From positions 62,001-126,000 of the forward strand of contig CACYYD010000001.1 in the NCBI GenBank assembly GCA_902778585.1: a DNA stretch of 64,000 nucleotides, given 5' to 3'. Position 1 is the first letter of the stretch; every line of letters begins with the position of its first letter. The position numbers and the translations under genes are program-made. The DNA comes from an uncultured Eubacteriales bacterium (GTDB taxonomy: Bacteria; Bacillota; Clostridia; Peptostreptococcales; Anaerovoracaceae). Under the pieces are notes generated by a model. The model was given only the letters and a program-made list of their open reading frames with translations. It made no database searches and was not told the DNA's origin. Positions 7,406-15,898 of this stretch are shown piece after piece.

Positions 7406-8383
7406 CCTTATGCTCCTTTCTCTTCGCGGATGCGCTCCGCTATCTCTTTTCCCAGTTTTTCGCCCTTCGCGGATGCGCTCCGCTATCTCTTTTCCCAGTT
7501 TTTCGCCCTGCGCAGATGCGCTGTCAGCTATCTCGTGTACGAAGTCCGCGTTGCCGCAGAAATGAAGCCACGCAGGATATCCGTTCTCACTTCTGAGGCC
7601 GTCTGCCAGGGATCTGTCAGGCTCGAGCCCTAATGCTGTGATAAGTGTATCGCATTCTATATATTCGTCTACGCCGGTATCAAAGTGATGAAGTGTGACA
7701 CCGGAAAGCAGGGGATGACCGTGTATTTCCGTAACAGTTGAATTCAGCGAGACGGGGATATCACAGGCTTTTATGCACTCTTCCTGATTCCGCCTGAGAC
7801 CTCCGAGATGGTCACTTATCTCTGCCATGCGGACCACAGTCTTGCCGAGCTGGACGAAGCGTCTGGCCATAATCTGTCCGATGTCTCCGCTTCCGAGTAT
7901 GAACACGCGCCTTCCGATATCGTATCCTCCGAGCTCGATCATCTCCTGAACCTCGCCGGCGGTATATATGCCTTCCGGACGTGTCCCCGATACCGGCAGG
8001 GACCAGAGAGGCTTTTCAGTGCAGCCTGTCGCAAGCACGCATTCGCGGAAGCTTATCTTGCTGAGCCCCTCAGCGGATGAAACAAGAGCCGTTTTATCTG
8101 CCGATAATGACAGGACGCGGCATCCGGGAAGATACTTCGCTGATGAATCCGATAAATGGCTGAACTCTGCGTCTGAGTATTCCGGACCGGTCATCTCTTT
8201 TCCGTATCTTCCGAGCCCGAAGCCCTTGTGCACGCACTGAGACAGTATTCCGCCCGCAGCGCTGCGCTCGTCAGCAAGGGTAACGGAGGCGCCGCATGCC
8301 GAGGCAGCAGAAGCAGCGGCCATTCCTGCCGCTCCGCTTCCTATGATCAGTATTTCAGTATCGACTGTCCGTATATCCGCCAC
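6719..8383 (-). CDS. FAD-dependent oxidoreductase fused in frame to a ThiF/MoeB-like domain
   Basis: Single ORF of 554 residues. Residues 1 to about 318 are a pyridine nucleotide-disulfide-type flavoprotein with an FAD site (GSGAAG near 15-20) and an NAD(P) site (GSGDIG near 165). It resembles the small flavoprotein subunit found beside GlpA-like dehydrogenases, and such a gene lies divergently at 8491. Residues 327-554 are a ThiF/MoeB/HesA-type adenylating domain. The join is not a normal linker: a perfect 43-bp tandem duplication (7423-7508) shifts frame from the first protein into the second. Removing one copy gives a 310-residue flavoprotein ending TAA, then GGATG for a separate ThiF gene. 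I infer a recent or variable fusion of two formerly separate, coupled genes. Confidence 0.8.
   Translation of the reverse strand: MADIRTVDTEILIIGSGAAGMAAASAASACGASVTLADERSAAGGILSQCVHKGFGLGRYGKEMTGPEYSDAEFSHLSDSSAKYLPGCRVLSLSADKTALVSSAEGLSKISFRECVLATGCTEKPLWSLPVSGTRPEGIYTAGEVQEMIELGGYDIGRRVFILGSGDIGQIMARRFVQLGKTVVRMAEISDHLGGLRRNQEECIKACDIPVSLNSTVTEIHGHPLLSGVTLHHFDTGVDEYIECDTLITALGLEPDRSLADGLRSENGYPAWLHFCGNADFVHEIADSASAQGEKLGKEIAERIREGRKTGKRDSGAHPRRERSIRMFELRERHSRNIPSLSIEEMEKLSGSRVLVAGCGGLGGNIIEQLARAGVGSLTVVDGDVFEESNLNRQLLSTSENLGQKKAEAAAERVKAIDPSISVTAVCEFLTKENAPALMADADLVVDALDNAASRLMLEDAASEAGLAIVHGAICGWEYQAMVVPPGSGLLHQIYTEDYRPSSKTSLPVTPAFCASIEAAAALQYLCGRKTAIEGNLLIGSLADMSFDIIRFSD
7423..7508. repeat. 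Perfect 43-bp tandem duplication (two copies)
   Basis: Copies at 7423-7465 and 7466-7508 are identical, and a partial degenerate third copy follows (TGCGCAGATGCGCT at about 7509). Because 43 is not a multiple of 3, the duplication changes the reading frame and fuses two genes. Tandem repeats of this length can contract by slippage or recombination, so the state may vary between cells. Confidence 0.97.
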
Positions 8384-8490
8384 GTATGCCTCCCTGTTTA
8401 TGGCAAAATGTTACCACTGTTGAAGCGCATCTTCAAAGAGGTTATATTTACATGTGGAATAAGAATGCATATATGCAGAGGACAGAGAGC

Positions 8491-9921
8491 ATGGAGAACG
8501 GGAAGAACAGCATCATAAATACGGATGTGCTGATAATAGGCGCGGGACTTCTCGGCTGCTTCACTGCCAGAAACCTTAAGAGATATGACATCGATGTCAT
8601 AGTGCTCGAGAAGGAAGATGACGTGTGCCGCGGTATCTCCAAGGCAAACACGGGTATCATCTACGCCGGCTACGATAATAAGCCGGGTACGGAGAAACAA
8701 AAACTCTGCGTACAGGCAAACGAAGACTTTGACCGCCTGTGCAGTGAACTGAATGTGCCTTTCAGCAGACCGGGCTCGCTGATGGTGGGCTACGGTCCGC
8801 GGGCAGATGAAGTCATCAGAAGAAAATACAGCGACGGCATAAAGGGCGGTGTCAGGGGCCTCAGGCTGCTCAGCGGAGCGGAGGCGGAGGAACTTGAGCC
8901 GTCACTCGCAAAAGGCATAAGCTCGGCTCTGCTTTCACTGTCTACAGCTACGGTCGACCCATGGGAGCTCGGCATAGCTGCGTATGAGAACGCAAAAGAC
9001 AATGGAGCACGCTTTGTCTTCGGAGATGCTGTGACCGGCATGCGGCGTGAAGAAGGCTCTTTCACGGTCGAAACGGATAACGGGATATATTCCGCAAAGG
9101 CTGTGGTAAACGCGGCGGGGCTTTCGTCTGACAGCGTAAGAGAGATGACGGAAGAACCCCTCATAAGACTGTATCCGGCAGCTGCCGACTATATCGTCCT
9201 GGACAGGGCAACAGGGGCCTTCGCGAACCATATAATCTTTCATGAAGGCGAGGACGGAAAAGGCCTCACCATAGTGCCGACCGTTGACGGGAATCTGCTG
9301 ATCGGACCGACGAGGCGTGACGCATCGGCAGAAGAAACTGAAACAAAAGATATGAGAACATCTGGCTCAGGACTCAGTCAGCTTGAGGAACTCTGCCGTA
9401 TGGTTGCTCCGGGAATAGACCTCACGCAGCAGATCAGAACGTTCGGCTCCCTGAGACCGGATCCGTATTATGTTTCCGTTGAGAGCGGGGGCATAATAAA
9501 AAAGGACGACAGCATTAAGGAACTGAAGATTCTCGAAGAGGACGGTCTCTTCAGCCTGATAGGCATCAAGACCCCGGGGCTTACTTTTTCTAATGAACTG
9601 GGATCACTGGTCGCCGGCAAAGCAGCCGCTTATGCGGGAAAGACAGGACAAAATCCTGACTTTGATCCGCGCAGAAAGGGTATAATAAGAGCACGCGATC
9701 TGAATGAAGAGGAACGCGCCGCGCTTATAGATAAAGACAGAAACTACGGTGAGGTCATATGCGCGTGCATGGATGTCACAAAGGCTGAAGTGCTTGAGGC
9801 TATAGAAAGAGGCGCGTATGACTTTGAATCCGTAAAGAGGCGCACGGGAGCGGGCTTCGGCAGATGCCAGGGGAGCCGCTGCAGAAGGCGCATAACGGAT
9901 AAACTTGAAAAGAGGGACTGA
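8491..9921 (+). CDS. GlpA-like FAD-dependent dehydrogenase with BFD-like [2Fe-2S] domain
   Basis: Flavoprotein of 476 residues from the chosen start. The N-terminal FAD-binding motif GAGLLG follows a short lead, then a DAO-family (glycerol-3-phosphate dehydrogenase-like) fold. The C-terminal BFD-like domain has the CACMDVTKAEVLEAI and CQGSRC cysteine pattern. Paired with the flavoprotein on the opposite strand it resembles GlpA-type or opine/hydroxyproline-type two-flavoprotein dehydrogenases; the substrate is not evident. The ATG at 8491 has AGAGG 9 bases upstream and starts just before the FAD motif. An earlier ATG at 8452 also has a weak site. It is separated from moaC by 2 bases, which is odd for a metabolic dehydrogenase and hints at a link to the pterin/AOR pathway. 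Confidence 0.8.
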   Translation: MENGKNSIINTDVLIIGAGLLGCFTARNLKRYDIDVIVLEKEDDVCRGISKANTGIIYAGYDNKPGTEKQKLCVQANEDFDRLCSELNVPFSRPGSLMVGYGPRADEVIRRKYSDGIKGGVRGLRLLSGAEAEELEPSLAKGISSALLSLSTATVDPWELGIAAYENAKDNGARFVFGDAVTGMRREEGSFTVETDNGIYSAKAVVNAAGLSSDSVREMTEEPLIRLYPAAADYIVLDRATGAFANHIIFHEGEDGKGLTIVPTVDGNLLIGPTRRDASAEETETKDMRTSGSGLSQLEELCRMVAPGIDLTQQIRTFGSLRPDPYYVSVESGGIIKKDDSIKELKILEEDGLFSLIGIKTPGLTFSNELGSLVAGKAAAYAGKTGQNPDFDPRRKGIIRARDLNEEERAALIDKDRNYGEVICACMDVTKAEVLEAIERGAYDFESVKRRTGAGFGRCQGSRCRRRITDKLEKRD

Positions 9922-9923
9922 AC

Positions 9924-10397
9924 ATGAGCGAATTCACACATTTTGATGAAAAGGGAAATGCCCGTATGGTCGACGTTTCGGATAAGGAGGTCACAAGAAG
10001 GAGCGCGACTGCTCAGGGCACGATATCCGTAAGCAGGGAGGTCATGGATGCGGTCCTTGGGAGAAAAGTGAAAAAAGGTGATGTGTTCACGGTTGCGCAG
10101 ACTGCCGGTATCATGGGCACAAAGCGCACATCGGATATTATCCCTATGTGCCATCCGCTGAGCCTTACCAACGCTGAGATACGCTTTGAGACGGATGAAG
10201 ATGCCTGCACCATAACGGTCTTCTGCACAGCAGTTACGGACGGGAAGACGGGGGTGGAGATGGAAGCCCTCACAGGTGTCAGCACGGCACTTCTTACCGT
10301 GTACGACATGTGCAAGGCCATCGATAAGAGGATGGTCATAAGCGATATACACCTTGTTTCGAAGACGGGCGGAAAAAGCGGAGACTTCAGCTTCTGA
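9924..10397 (+). CDS. moaC: Cyclic pyranopterin monophosphate synthase
   Basis: MoaC converts 3',8-cyclo-7,8-dihydro-GTP, the MoaA product, to cyclic pyranopterin monophosphate. The protein has 157 residues, the usual length. Family motifs are visible: THFDEKGNARMVDVSDKEVTRR at the start, PMCHPLSL, and GKTGVEMEALTGVS. It is followed by a terminator and then moaA, so the two enzymes of the first committed steps are adjacent but in separate transcription units. Confidence 0.97.
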   Translation: MSEFTHFDEKGNARMVDVSDKEVTRRSATAQGTISVSREVMDAVLGRKVKKGDVFTVAQTAGIMGTKRTSDIIPMCHPLSLTNAEIRFETDEDACTITVFCTAVTDGKTGVEMEALTGVSTALLTVYDMCKAIDKRMVISDIHLVSKTGGKSGDFSF

Positions 10398-10406
10398 CAA
10401 ATAAAG

Positions 10407-10429
10407 CTGCGCGCTGTGCGCAGTTTTTT
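10407..10429 (+). terminator. Rho-independent terminator after moaC
   Basis: Stem CTGCGC / GCGCAG with loop GCTGT followed by six T residues, 9 bases after the moaC stop. Confidence 0.85.
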
Positions 10430-10454
10430 AGCGCTTATTACTAAAAGGAATATA

Positions 10455-10483
10455 TTAATTTCTTTTTATTGGTAAGCTATAAT
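10455..10483 (+). promoter_or_regulatory. Candidate moaA promoter
   Basis: Perfect TATAAT at 10478-10483 in an AT-rich stretch, 23 bases before the moaA ATG. The -35 box is weak (TTAATT at 17-base spacing). It lies downstream of the moaC terminator, which supports a new transcription unit. There is no room for a molybdenum cofactor riboswitch. Confidence 0.45.
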
Positions 10484-10506
10484 ATAAAAAGTGGTAAAAT
10501 TCAAAC

Positions 10507-11481
10507 ATGGTTGACAATTTCGGGCGGAAAATAGAATACATGCGCGTCTCAATAACCGACAGATGCGACCTCAGATGCAGGTACTGCATGCCCGACGGGT
10601 GTGAGAAGGTACCGATGAGCCACATCCTGACCTATGAGGAGATCATACGCATCTGCAGGGCTGCAGCGCGACTCGGGATAAGCCGCATAAAGATAACCGG
10701 AGGCGAACCGTTCGTACGGCTCGGATGCACAGATCTCATGAAGAAGCTCAAGGCGCTGGACGGGATCGAAGAAGTCACTGTCACCACGAACGGCCAGCAG
10801 CTTGAGAATTATATAGATGAGCTTAAGGATATCGGGATAGACGGAATAAACATAAGCCTGGATACTCTCGATCCCGGGAAGTTTGAATATATCACCGGAA
10901 GAGGACAGCTGGAAAAGACCCTGCGCGGCATTGAACTCGCAGCGGCGTCGGGGATCAAAACAAAGATAAACGTTCTGCCGCAGAAGGGCTTCAATGAGGA
11001 TGAACTTGCGGATCTTGCAGGACTTGCCGGGAAATACGGCATAGATGTGCGTTTCATAGAACTGATGCCTGTCGGCGCAGCCAGTGCCGAGAACGGCATT
11101 TCAAATCCGTACATACTGAAGATGCTCAGGGAAAGGTGGCCGGATCTCGAGTCTGATCCGGAGACAAGAGGCAACGGACCGGCAGTATATTACAAAAGCA
11201 AAAGCCTTAAGGGAGATATAGGATTCATCAGCGCCATGCACGGAAAGTTCTGTGAATACTGCAACAGAGTGCGGCTGACCTCACAGGGACAGCTGAAGCC
11301 ATGCCTCAGCTATGATTCGGGGACTGATCTGGTCCCGTATCTCAAAGGTTCCGATGATGAACTCATGGAAGCTCTCCGTGGGGCAATAATGAAAAAGCCG
11401 GAAGCGCACTGCTTCGATAAAACAGAGACAGACGGTGACGATCATGCCGAACACCGCCTGATGTCGCAGATAGGAGGATAA
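10507..11481 (+). CDS. moaA: GTP 3',8-cyclase (radical SAM)
   Basis: First enzyme of molybdopterin/tungstopterin synthesis, rearranging GTP with S-adenosylmethionine radical chemistry. The N-terminal SAM cluster motif is Cys20-x3-Cys24-x2-Cys27 (CDLRCRYC). The second, GTP-binding cluster uses Cys248, Cys251 and Cys265 (CEYCNRVRLTSQGQLKPC). The MoaA family usually ends in Gly-Gly, and this protein does (SQIGG). The length of 324 residues is typical. The ribosome binding site is weak. It lies 4 bases upstream of the MOSC-Mog gene, so the two are co-transcribed. Confidence 0.97.
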   Translation: MVDNFGRKIEYMRVSITDRCDLRCRYCMPDGCEKVPMSHILTYEEIIRICRAAARLGISRIKITGGEPFVRLGCTDLMKKLKALDGIEEVTVTTNGQQLENYIDELKDIGIDGINISLDTLDPGKFEYITGRGQLEKTLRGIELAAASGIKTKINVLPQKGFNEDELADLAGLAGKYGIDVRFIELMPVGAASAENGISNPYILKMLRERWPDLESDPETRGNGPAVYYKSKSLKGDIGFISAMHGKFCEYCNRVRLTSQGQLKPCLSYDSGTDLVPYLKGSDDELMEALRGAIMKKPEAHCFDKTETDGDDHAEHRLMSQIGG

Positions 11482-11485
11482 CACT

Positions 11486-12430
11486 ATGGAGATGAACGGC
11501 CGCGTAGTCGCCGTATGCACAAGTGAAAGAAAAGGCACCCAAAAGACTGAGGTGCCGTCGATAAAGCTCGTTCCGGAATGGGGCATCGAGGGAGATGCTC
11601 ACGCCGGTAAGTGGCACAGGCAGGTAAGCCTGCTGGCTCTTGAAAAGATTGAGGCCTTCCGCGAAAAGGGAGCCGATGTGGATTTCGGAGCATTCGGTGA
11701 GAACATCATAGTTGAAGGATTCGATCTCAGAAAGCTTCCTGTGGGCACAAGATTCCGCATCGGGGATGCGCTTCTTGAGCTTACCCAGATAGGAAAGGAA
11801 TGCCATACGCACTGCGCCATCTACCACCAGGTGGGCGACTGCATAATGCCGAGGGAAGGCGTTTTCACGATAGTCCTCGAAGGCGGAGAAGTAAAAGCCG
11901 GAGACACTGTCGAGATGATCGAGGCTGACCCGTCCAGACCGTTCACCGCTGCGTGGATCACACTTTCTGACAAGGGAGCGGCAGGCGAGCGCGAAGACAA
12001 GAGCGGTCCGCTGATCGGAGAGATACTGAAAGAGAACGGATACAACGTCGTTGAGGGAGTTCTCATACCTGATGAGCCCGAGATGCTCAAAAAGCAGCTC
12101 ATGAGACTTGCAGATCAGAGGCAGGTGAATGTCATCTTCACTACAGGAGGCACAGGTTTCTCGCAGAGAGACAGGACGCCTGAGGCGACTGAGGAAGTCT
12201 GCGACCGCATGACTCCGGGCATCTCCGAAGCGATAAGAGCATACTCGATGACAAAGACTCCGACGGCCATGCTTTCAAGGGCTGTGGCAGGAATGAGGAA
12301 CGAGACTCTCATAATCAATCTGCCGGGAAGCCCAAAGGCTGTAAGGGAGTGTCTGGAATTTCTGATGCATCCGCTGGAACACGGGCTTGAGATAATGCTC
12401 GGCCGCGACGGCGAGTGCGCCAGACCGTAA
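11486..12430 (+). CDS. MOSC domain - MogA/MoaB fusion protein
   Basis: Two-domain protein of 314 residues. Residues 1 to about 150 form a MOSC domain with a conserved cysteine region (GKECHTHCAIYHQVGDC), a fold used for sulfur or pterin-metal handling. Residues about 152-314 form a MogA/MoaB molybdopterin adenylyltransferase domain (TTGGTGFSQRDRTPEAT, NLPGSPKAV), which activates molybdopterin with AMP before metal insertion by MoeA. Such MOSC-Mog fusions occur in Clostridia. A strong TAGGAGG site lies just upstream of the ATG. Confidence 0.93.
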   Translation: MEMNGRVVAVCTSERKGTQKTEVPSIKLVPEWGIEGDAHAGKWHRQVSLLALEKIEAFREKGADVDFGAFGENIIVEGFDLRKLPVGTRFRIGDALLELTQIGKECHTHCAIYHQVGDCIMPREGVFTIVLEGGEVKAGDTVEMIEADPSRPFTAAWITLSDKGAAGEREDKSGPLIGEILKENGYNVVEGVLIPDEPEMLKKQLMRLADQRQVNVIFTTGGTGFSQRDRTPEATEEVCDRMTPGISEAIRAYSMTKTPTAMLSRAVAGMRNETLIINLPGSPKAVRECLEFLMHPLEHGLEIMLGRDGECARP

Positions 12431-12522
12431 GTAACGGTATCTGCGGCGCGGTACGCTGCGCTTAAGATATATATTGTTTTGAACGTAGATAATTAAGTTA
12501 CAGCAATCAGGAGGAAAGAATT

Positions 12523-13389
12523 ATGAAACTGAAAAAGGTGTTGGTACTGCTTCTCAGCGGTATGATGGTCCTTTCATTCGCAGCCTGCGGAGGCGGCAGC
12601 AGTGAGGAAGAAGCAGCTGCTCCTGAAGAGGGCGACACACTGATGATGGCGACCACAACAAGTACTGAGGACACGGGACTTCTTGACTATCTGCAGCCGC
12701 TGTTCAAAGAGGATACAGGCATCGACCTGCAGTGGACAGCTGTAGGAACCGGCGAAGCTCTCAAGATGGGCGAAGACGGACAGGTCGACGTAGTGCTTGT
12801 ACACGCAAAGGCAAGTGAAGAGGAATTCGTTGCAAACGGATTCGGAGTTGAGAGATTCCCGGTAATGTACAACGACTTCGTTGTAGTAGGACCGGCTGAA
12901 CCGCTCGAAAAGACTGATGACGTTGCTGCATTCTTCGGAGCTCTCAATGATCAGCAGCTGACATTCGTATCCCGCGGAGATGACTCCGGTACGGACAAGA
13001 AGGAAAAGAAGATCTGGGAAGGTCTCGGCATCGACCCTCACGCAAATCCTAACTATCTCGAATCCGGCCAGGGAATGGGAGCTACTCTCACAATGGCAAA
13101 CGAGAAGAACGCTTACTGTCTGACAGACAGAGGAACTTGGCTTAAGCAGTCGAAGGATTCCGAGAACGAGTACACTATCGATATCGTCTGCGAAGGCGGC
13201 AAGGAACTTCTGAACCAGTACGGCGTTATCGCTGTAAATCCTGAGAAGTACCCTGAGGTCAACAACGAGGCAGCCAACGCATTCATCGAGTGGATCACAT
13301 CCGATAAAGTGCAGAAGCTGATCGCAGAGTACGGCGTAGAGGAATACGGACAGGCTCTCTTCACACCTAACGCAGGTACTGACAACTAA
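12523..13389 (+). CDS. tupA: Tungstate ABC transporter substrate-binding lipoprotein
   Basis: Secreted lipoprotein of 288 residues with lipobox FAAC (Cys22). The mature N-terminus carries TTTSTEDTGLLDYL, the oxyanion-binding signature of TupA-type tungstate binders, as opposed to the ModA signature AAASL found at 52638. It captures tungstate for the AOR cofactor. AGGAGG lies 7 bases upstream of the start. The 92-base gap before it holds a small GC hairpin (GCGGCG/CGCTGC, about 12443-12459) and may carry a promoter. The permease and ATPase follow directly. Confidence 0.93.
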   Translation: MKLKKVLVLLLSGMMVLSFAACGGGSSEEEAAAPEEGDTLMMATTTSTEDTGLLDYLQPLFKEDTGIDLQWTAVGTGEALKMGEDGQVDVVLVHAKASEEEFVANGFGVERFPVMYNDFVVVGPAEPLEKTDDVAAFFGALNDQQLTFVSRGDDSGTDKKEKKIWEGLGIDPHANPNYLESGQGMGATLTMANEKNAYCLTDRGTWLKQSKDSENEYTIDIVCEGGKELLNQYGVIAVNPEKYPEVNNEAANAFIEWITSDKVQKLIAEYGVEEYGQALFTPNAGTDN

Positions 13390-13392
13390 AAT

Positions 13393-14076
13393 ATGGGAGA
13401 ATGGCTCAGCGGAGTGTTTTCGAATCCCGCTGTGCTGAGCGCCATCAAAGTCACCTTTGAGATGGCTTTCGCGTCCACGCTCATATCCGCAGTGCTGGGT
13501 GTGGCAATAGGACTGTGGCTTCAGAACCACGATTTTACAGGTAAAAAGGCAGTTGTAAGGATAAACAGGACACTCATGGGAGTGCCTCCTGTAGTCATCG
13601 GACTGCTGGTATATCTGCTTACGATGCGCGGAGGGCCTCTTGGCCCTCTGTCGCTTCTGTTTACTGTCAGAGGCATGGTGCTCGCTCAGGTCCTGATCAT
13701 AACGCCTATAATAAGCGGTATGGTCTTTTCGTATGCCGAAAGCGCAGTCCCGGCGATACGGGCATTTGCGAGGACGATGGGCGCAGATAAAAAACAGACT
13801 GACAGGCTGATCATAAGCGAACTCAGAAATGAGATATATTTCTGCATCATCACGGGCTTCGGAAGGGCTATAAGTGAAGTCGGCTCCGTCATGCTCGTGG
13901 GAGGCAATATAAAGGGTCACACCAGGACCATGACTACCATGATCTCGCTCCTCAAGAGCCAGGGCATATATTCTGAGGGAATAGGCCTCGGAGTGCTGCT
14001 TCTGATCATGGCGTTCATACTTCAGACCCTGGGGGACTATGTAAGGAAGGAGCAGATCAGGGATGAGAATTACTGA
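13393..14076 (+). CDS. tupB: Tungstate ABC transporter permease
   Basis: Integral membrane protein of 227 residues with several hydrophobic helices and the binding-protein-dependent permease loop near FGRAISEVGSVMLVGGNI. It begins 3 bases after tupA and overlaps the ATPase gene by 14 bases, consistent with a three-component importer. Assigned as TupB by the TupA neighbour rather than by sequence alone. Confidence 0.9.
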   Translation: MGEWLSGVFSNPAVLSAIKVTFEMAFASTLISAVLGVAIGLWLQNHDFTGKKAVVRINRTLMGVPPVVIGLLVYLLTMRGGPLGPLSLLFTVRGMVLAQVLIITPIISGMVFSYAESAVPAIRAFARTMGADKKQTDRLIISELRNEIYFCIITGFGRAISEVGSVMLVGGNIKGHTRTMTTMISLLKSQGIYSEGIGLGVLLLIMAFILQTLGDYVRKEQIRDENY

Positions 14077-14665
14077 GCTCCGGAAGAAAATAGGAAAAAC
14101 GGATCTGTACATAGAAGATCTGAAAATAGAAAGCGGACTGGTGCACGGGCTTGTCGGACCTAACGGCTGCGGCAAGACGACGCTTTTAAAACTTATCATG
14201 GGCATCGTACAGCCGGATTCGGGCTCGGTAGACTATGAGGGTCTCAGCATGACCGACATGACCATGATGAGCCAGCGGCCTTACCTTATGCATACGAGCG
14301 TATATGACAACATAATCTATCCTCTCAAGATAAGGGGAGAAAAAATCGACCGCGATGAGGTGGAGGCACTTATGGAGCGCGTGGGTCTGCTGGATCTTAA
14401 GGATCAGTACGCAGGCAGCCTTTCGAGCGGAGAGAGGCAGAAACTGTCGTTCATAAGAGCAATCGTCTTCAGGCCGAAGATGGTCCTTATGGATGAGACT
14501 CTGTCGAATCTCGATGCCGAAAGTGAGGCCCTGTTCAGGGAAATAATAATGGAGAGGCACCGCGAGGACGGTTCCACATGGCTTATCGTGAGCCATCAGT
14601 GGGATGAGATGAATGATCTCTTCGACAAGGTGCATCATATGGAGAAGGGAAGGATCGTAAAATGA
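14063..14665 (+). CDS. tupC: Tungstate ABC transporter ATP-binding protein
   Basis: ATPase of 200 residues with Walker A (GPNGCGKTT), signature (LSSGERQKL) and Walker B (MVLMDE) motifs. It powers TupB import. It is short and has no regulatory C-terminal domain. It overlaps moeA by the tetranucleotide ATGA, placing tungstate uptake and metal insertion in one operon. Confidence 0.93.
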   Translation: MRITELRKKIGKTDLYIEDLKIESGLVHGLVGPNGCGKTTLLKLIMGIVQPDSGSVDYEGLSMTDMTMMSQRPYLMHTSVYDNIIYPLKIRGEKIDRDEVEALMERVGLLDLKDQYAGSLSSGERQKLSFIRAIVFRPKMVLMDETLSNLDAESEALFREIIMERHREDGSTWLIVSHQWDEMNDLFDKVHHMEKGRIVK

Positions 14666-15894
14666 AACTTCTCACGGTAGATACTGTAAGTGAAGCAAGG
14701 AAAAAGCTCAGGGAACGCTGCAGCGGGCTGATGCCGGGAACGGAAGAGGTCAGCCTCACGGAAGCGGCGGGGCGCATCCTTGCTTTTGACATTTTTTCAG
14801 AGGAAAACATCCCTCCGTACAGGAGGTCGATTATGGACGGTTACGCTGTACGGAGCTCGGATGTCGGTGCAGCGGGAGACATGATACCTACCATGCTGAA
14901 GGTCAGCGGAGAGGTACTCCTCGGAACGGACTCATCAGGACTCACTGTTGAACCCGGATGCTGCGTTTACGTGCCGACGGGCGGATACGTTCCTGAAGGC
15001 GCGGATGCGGTAGTGATGATAGAGTTCTGCGAGGCCTTCGGCGACGGGATGCTGGCTGTGTCAAAGTCTGCGGCTCACGGAGAGAATGTCGTGCAGATCG
15101 GAGAGGACGTTGCGGAAGGTGATATGCTGCTGCCGAAGGGCAGAAAACTCAGGCCTCAGGACATAGGAGTACTGGCCGCGGCAGGGATAGCTTCGGTACC
15201 GGTCATCGTGCCGTGGCGTGTTACTGTAATATCAACGGGCGATGAACTGGTTGGACCTGACGAGACTCCGGGGCCGGGCCAGATACGTGATATCAACTCA
15301 TATACGATAGCTTCAAGGAGCGCTGCTGAGGGGTTCTCAGTTGTAAGGGTGCTTTCTCTGAAAGATGATGACAGGGCGATAAAAGACGCGCTGGAGTCGG
15401 CAAAGGCAGACAGCGATTTGGTCGTAATGTCAGGCGGGAGCTCTCAGGGAAAGAAGGACATGTCGGCAGAACTCATCGGAAAAGCGGCCGACAGCGGGGT
15501 CCTCACACACGGCATTGCCGCAAAACCCGGGAAGCCTACGATCACGGCCTATGACAGCAAAAGCAATACGCTTTTCATAGGTCTTCCGGGACATCCGGCA
15601 GCGGCTCTGATGGTATATGAGCAAGTGCTGATTTGGCTGTGGCATGAGTTCAGCGGTCATGACGGCGGACTGAAGATAAGGGCGAAGGTCACCGCAAATA
15701 TTCCTGCCGCGCCGGGCCGTATGACATTCCAGCTTGTAAGACTGACGGACGGAGATGAGCCCGAAGCCGTGCCTGTATTCGCGAGATCGGGAATGATATC
15801 GCCTATGAGTGCTTCTGACGGGTATTTTGTGATGAGTGAGAACACTGAGGGAATAAGACCGGGAGATACGGTCACGGTCCACCTCTGGAGGTAG
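14662..15894 (+). CDS. moeA: Molybdopterin molybdenumtransferase-type protein MoeA
   Basis: MoeA inserts the metal oxyanion into adenylated molybdopterin. The 410-residue protein has the usual four-domain arrangement with RRSIMDGYAV, MSGGSSQGKKDM and GLPGHPAAALMVYE motifs. It is translationally coupled to tupC, so tungstate is the likely metal. It is one of three MoeA-related proteins in the window. Confidence 0.93.
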   Translation: MKLLTVDTVSEARKKLRERCSGLMPGTEEVSLTEAAGRILAFDIFSEENIPPYRRSIMDGYAVRSSDVGAAGDMIPTMLKVSGEVLLGTDSSGLTVEPGCCVYVPTGGYVPEGADAVVMIEFCEAFGDGMLAVSKSAAHGENVVQIGEDVAEGDMLLPKGRKLRPQDIGVLAAAGIASVPVIVPWRVTVISTGDELVGPDETPGPGQIRDINSYTIASRSAAEGFSVVRVLSLKDDDRAIKDALESAKADSDLVVMSGGSSQGKKDMSAELIGKAADSGVLTHGIAAKPGKPTITAYDSKSNTLFIGLPGHPAAALMVYEQVLIWLWHEFSGHDGGLKIRAKVTANIPAAPGRMTFQLVRLTDGDEPEAVPVFARSGMISPMSASDGYFVMSENTEGIRPGDTVTVHLWR

Positions 15895-15898
15895 AAAA

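Noticed and set aside
7423-7508. CRISPR-like repeat
   Set aside because: There are only two directly adjacent copies with no spacer, inside a coding region; it is a simple tandem duplication.
6719-8383. A functional natural flavoprotein-ThiF fusion enzyme
   Set aside because: The join is created by a frame-shifting duplication, and the internal start signal of the second gene is intact. An evolved bifunctional enzyme is therefore the less likely reading.
10430-10506. Molybdenum cofactor riboswitch upstream of moaA
   Set aside because: Only about 77 bases lie between the moaC terminator and moaA, mostly AT-rich with a promoter; no suitable structure fits.
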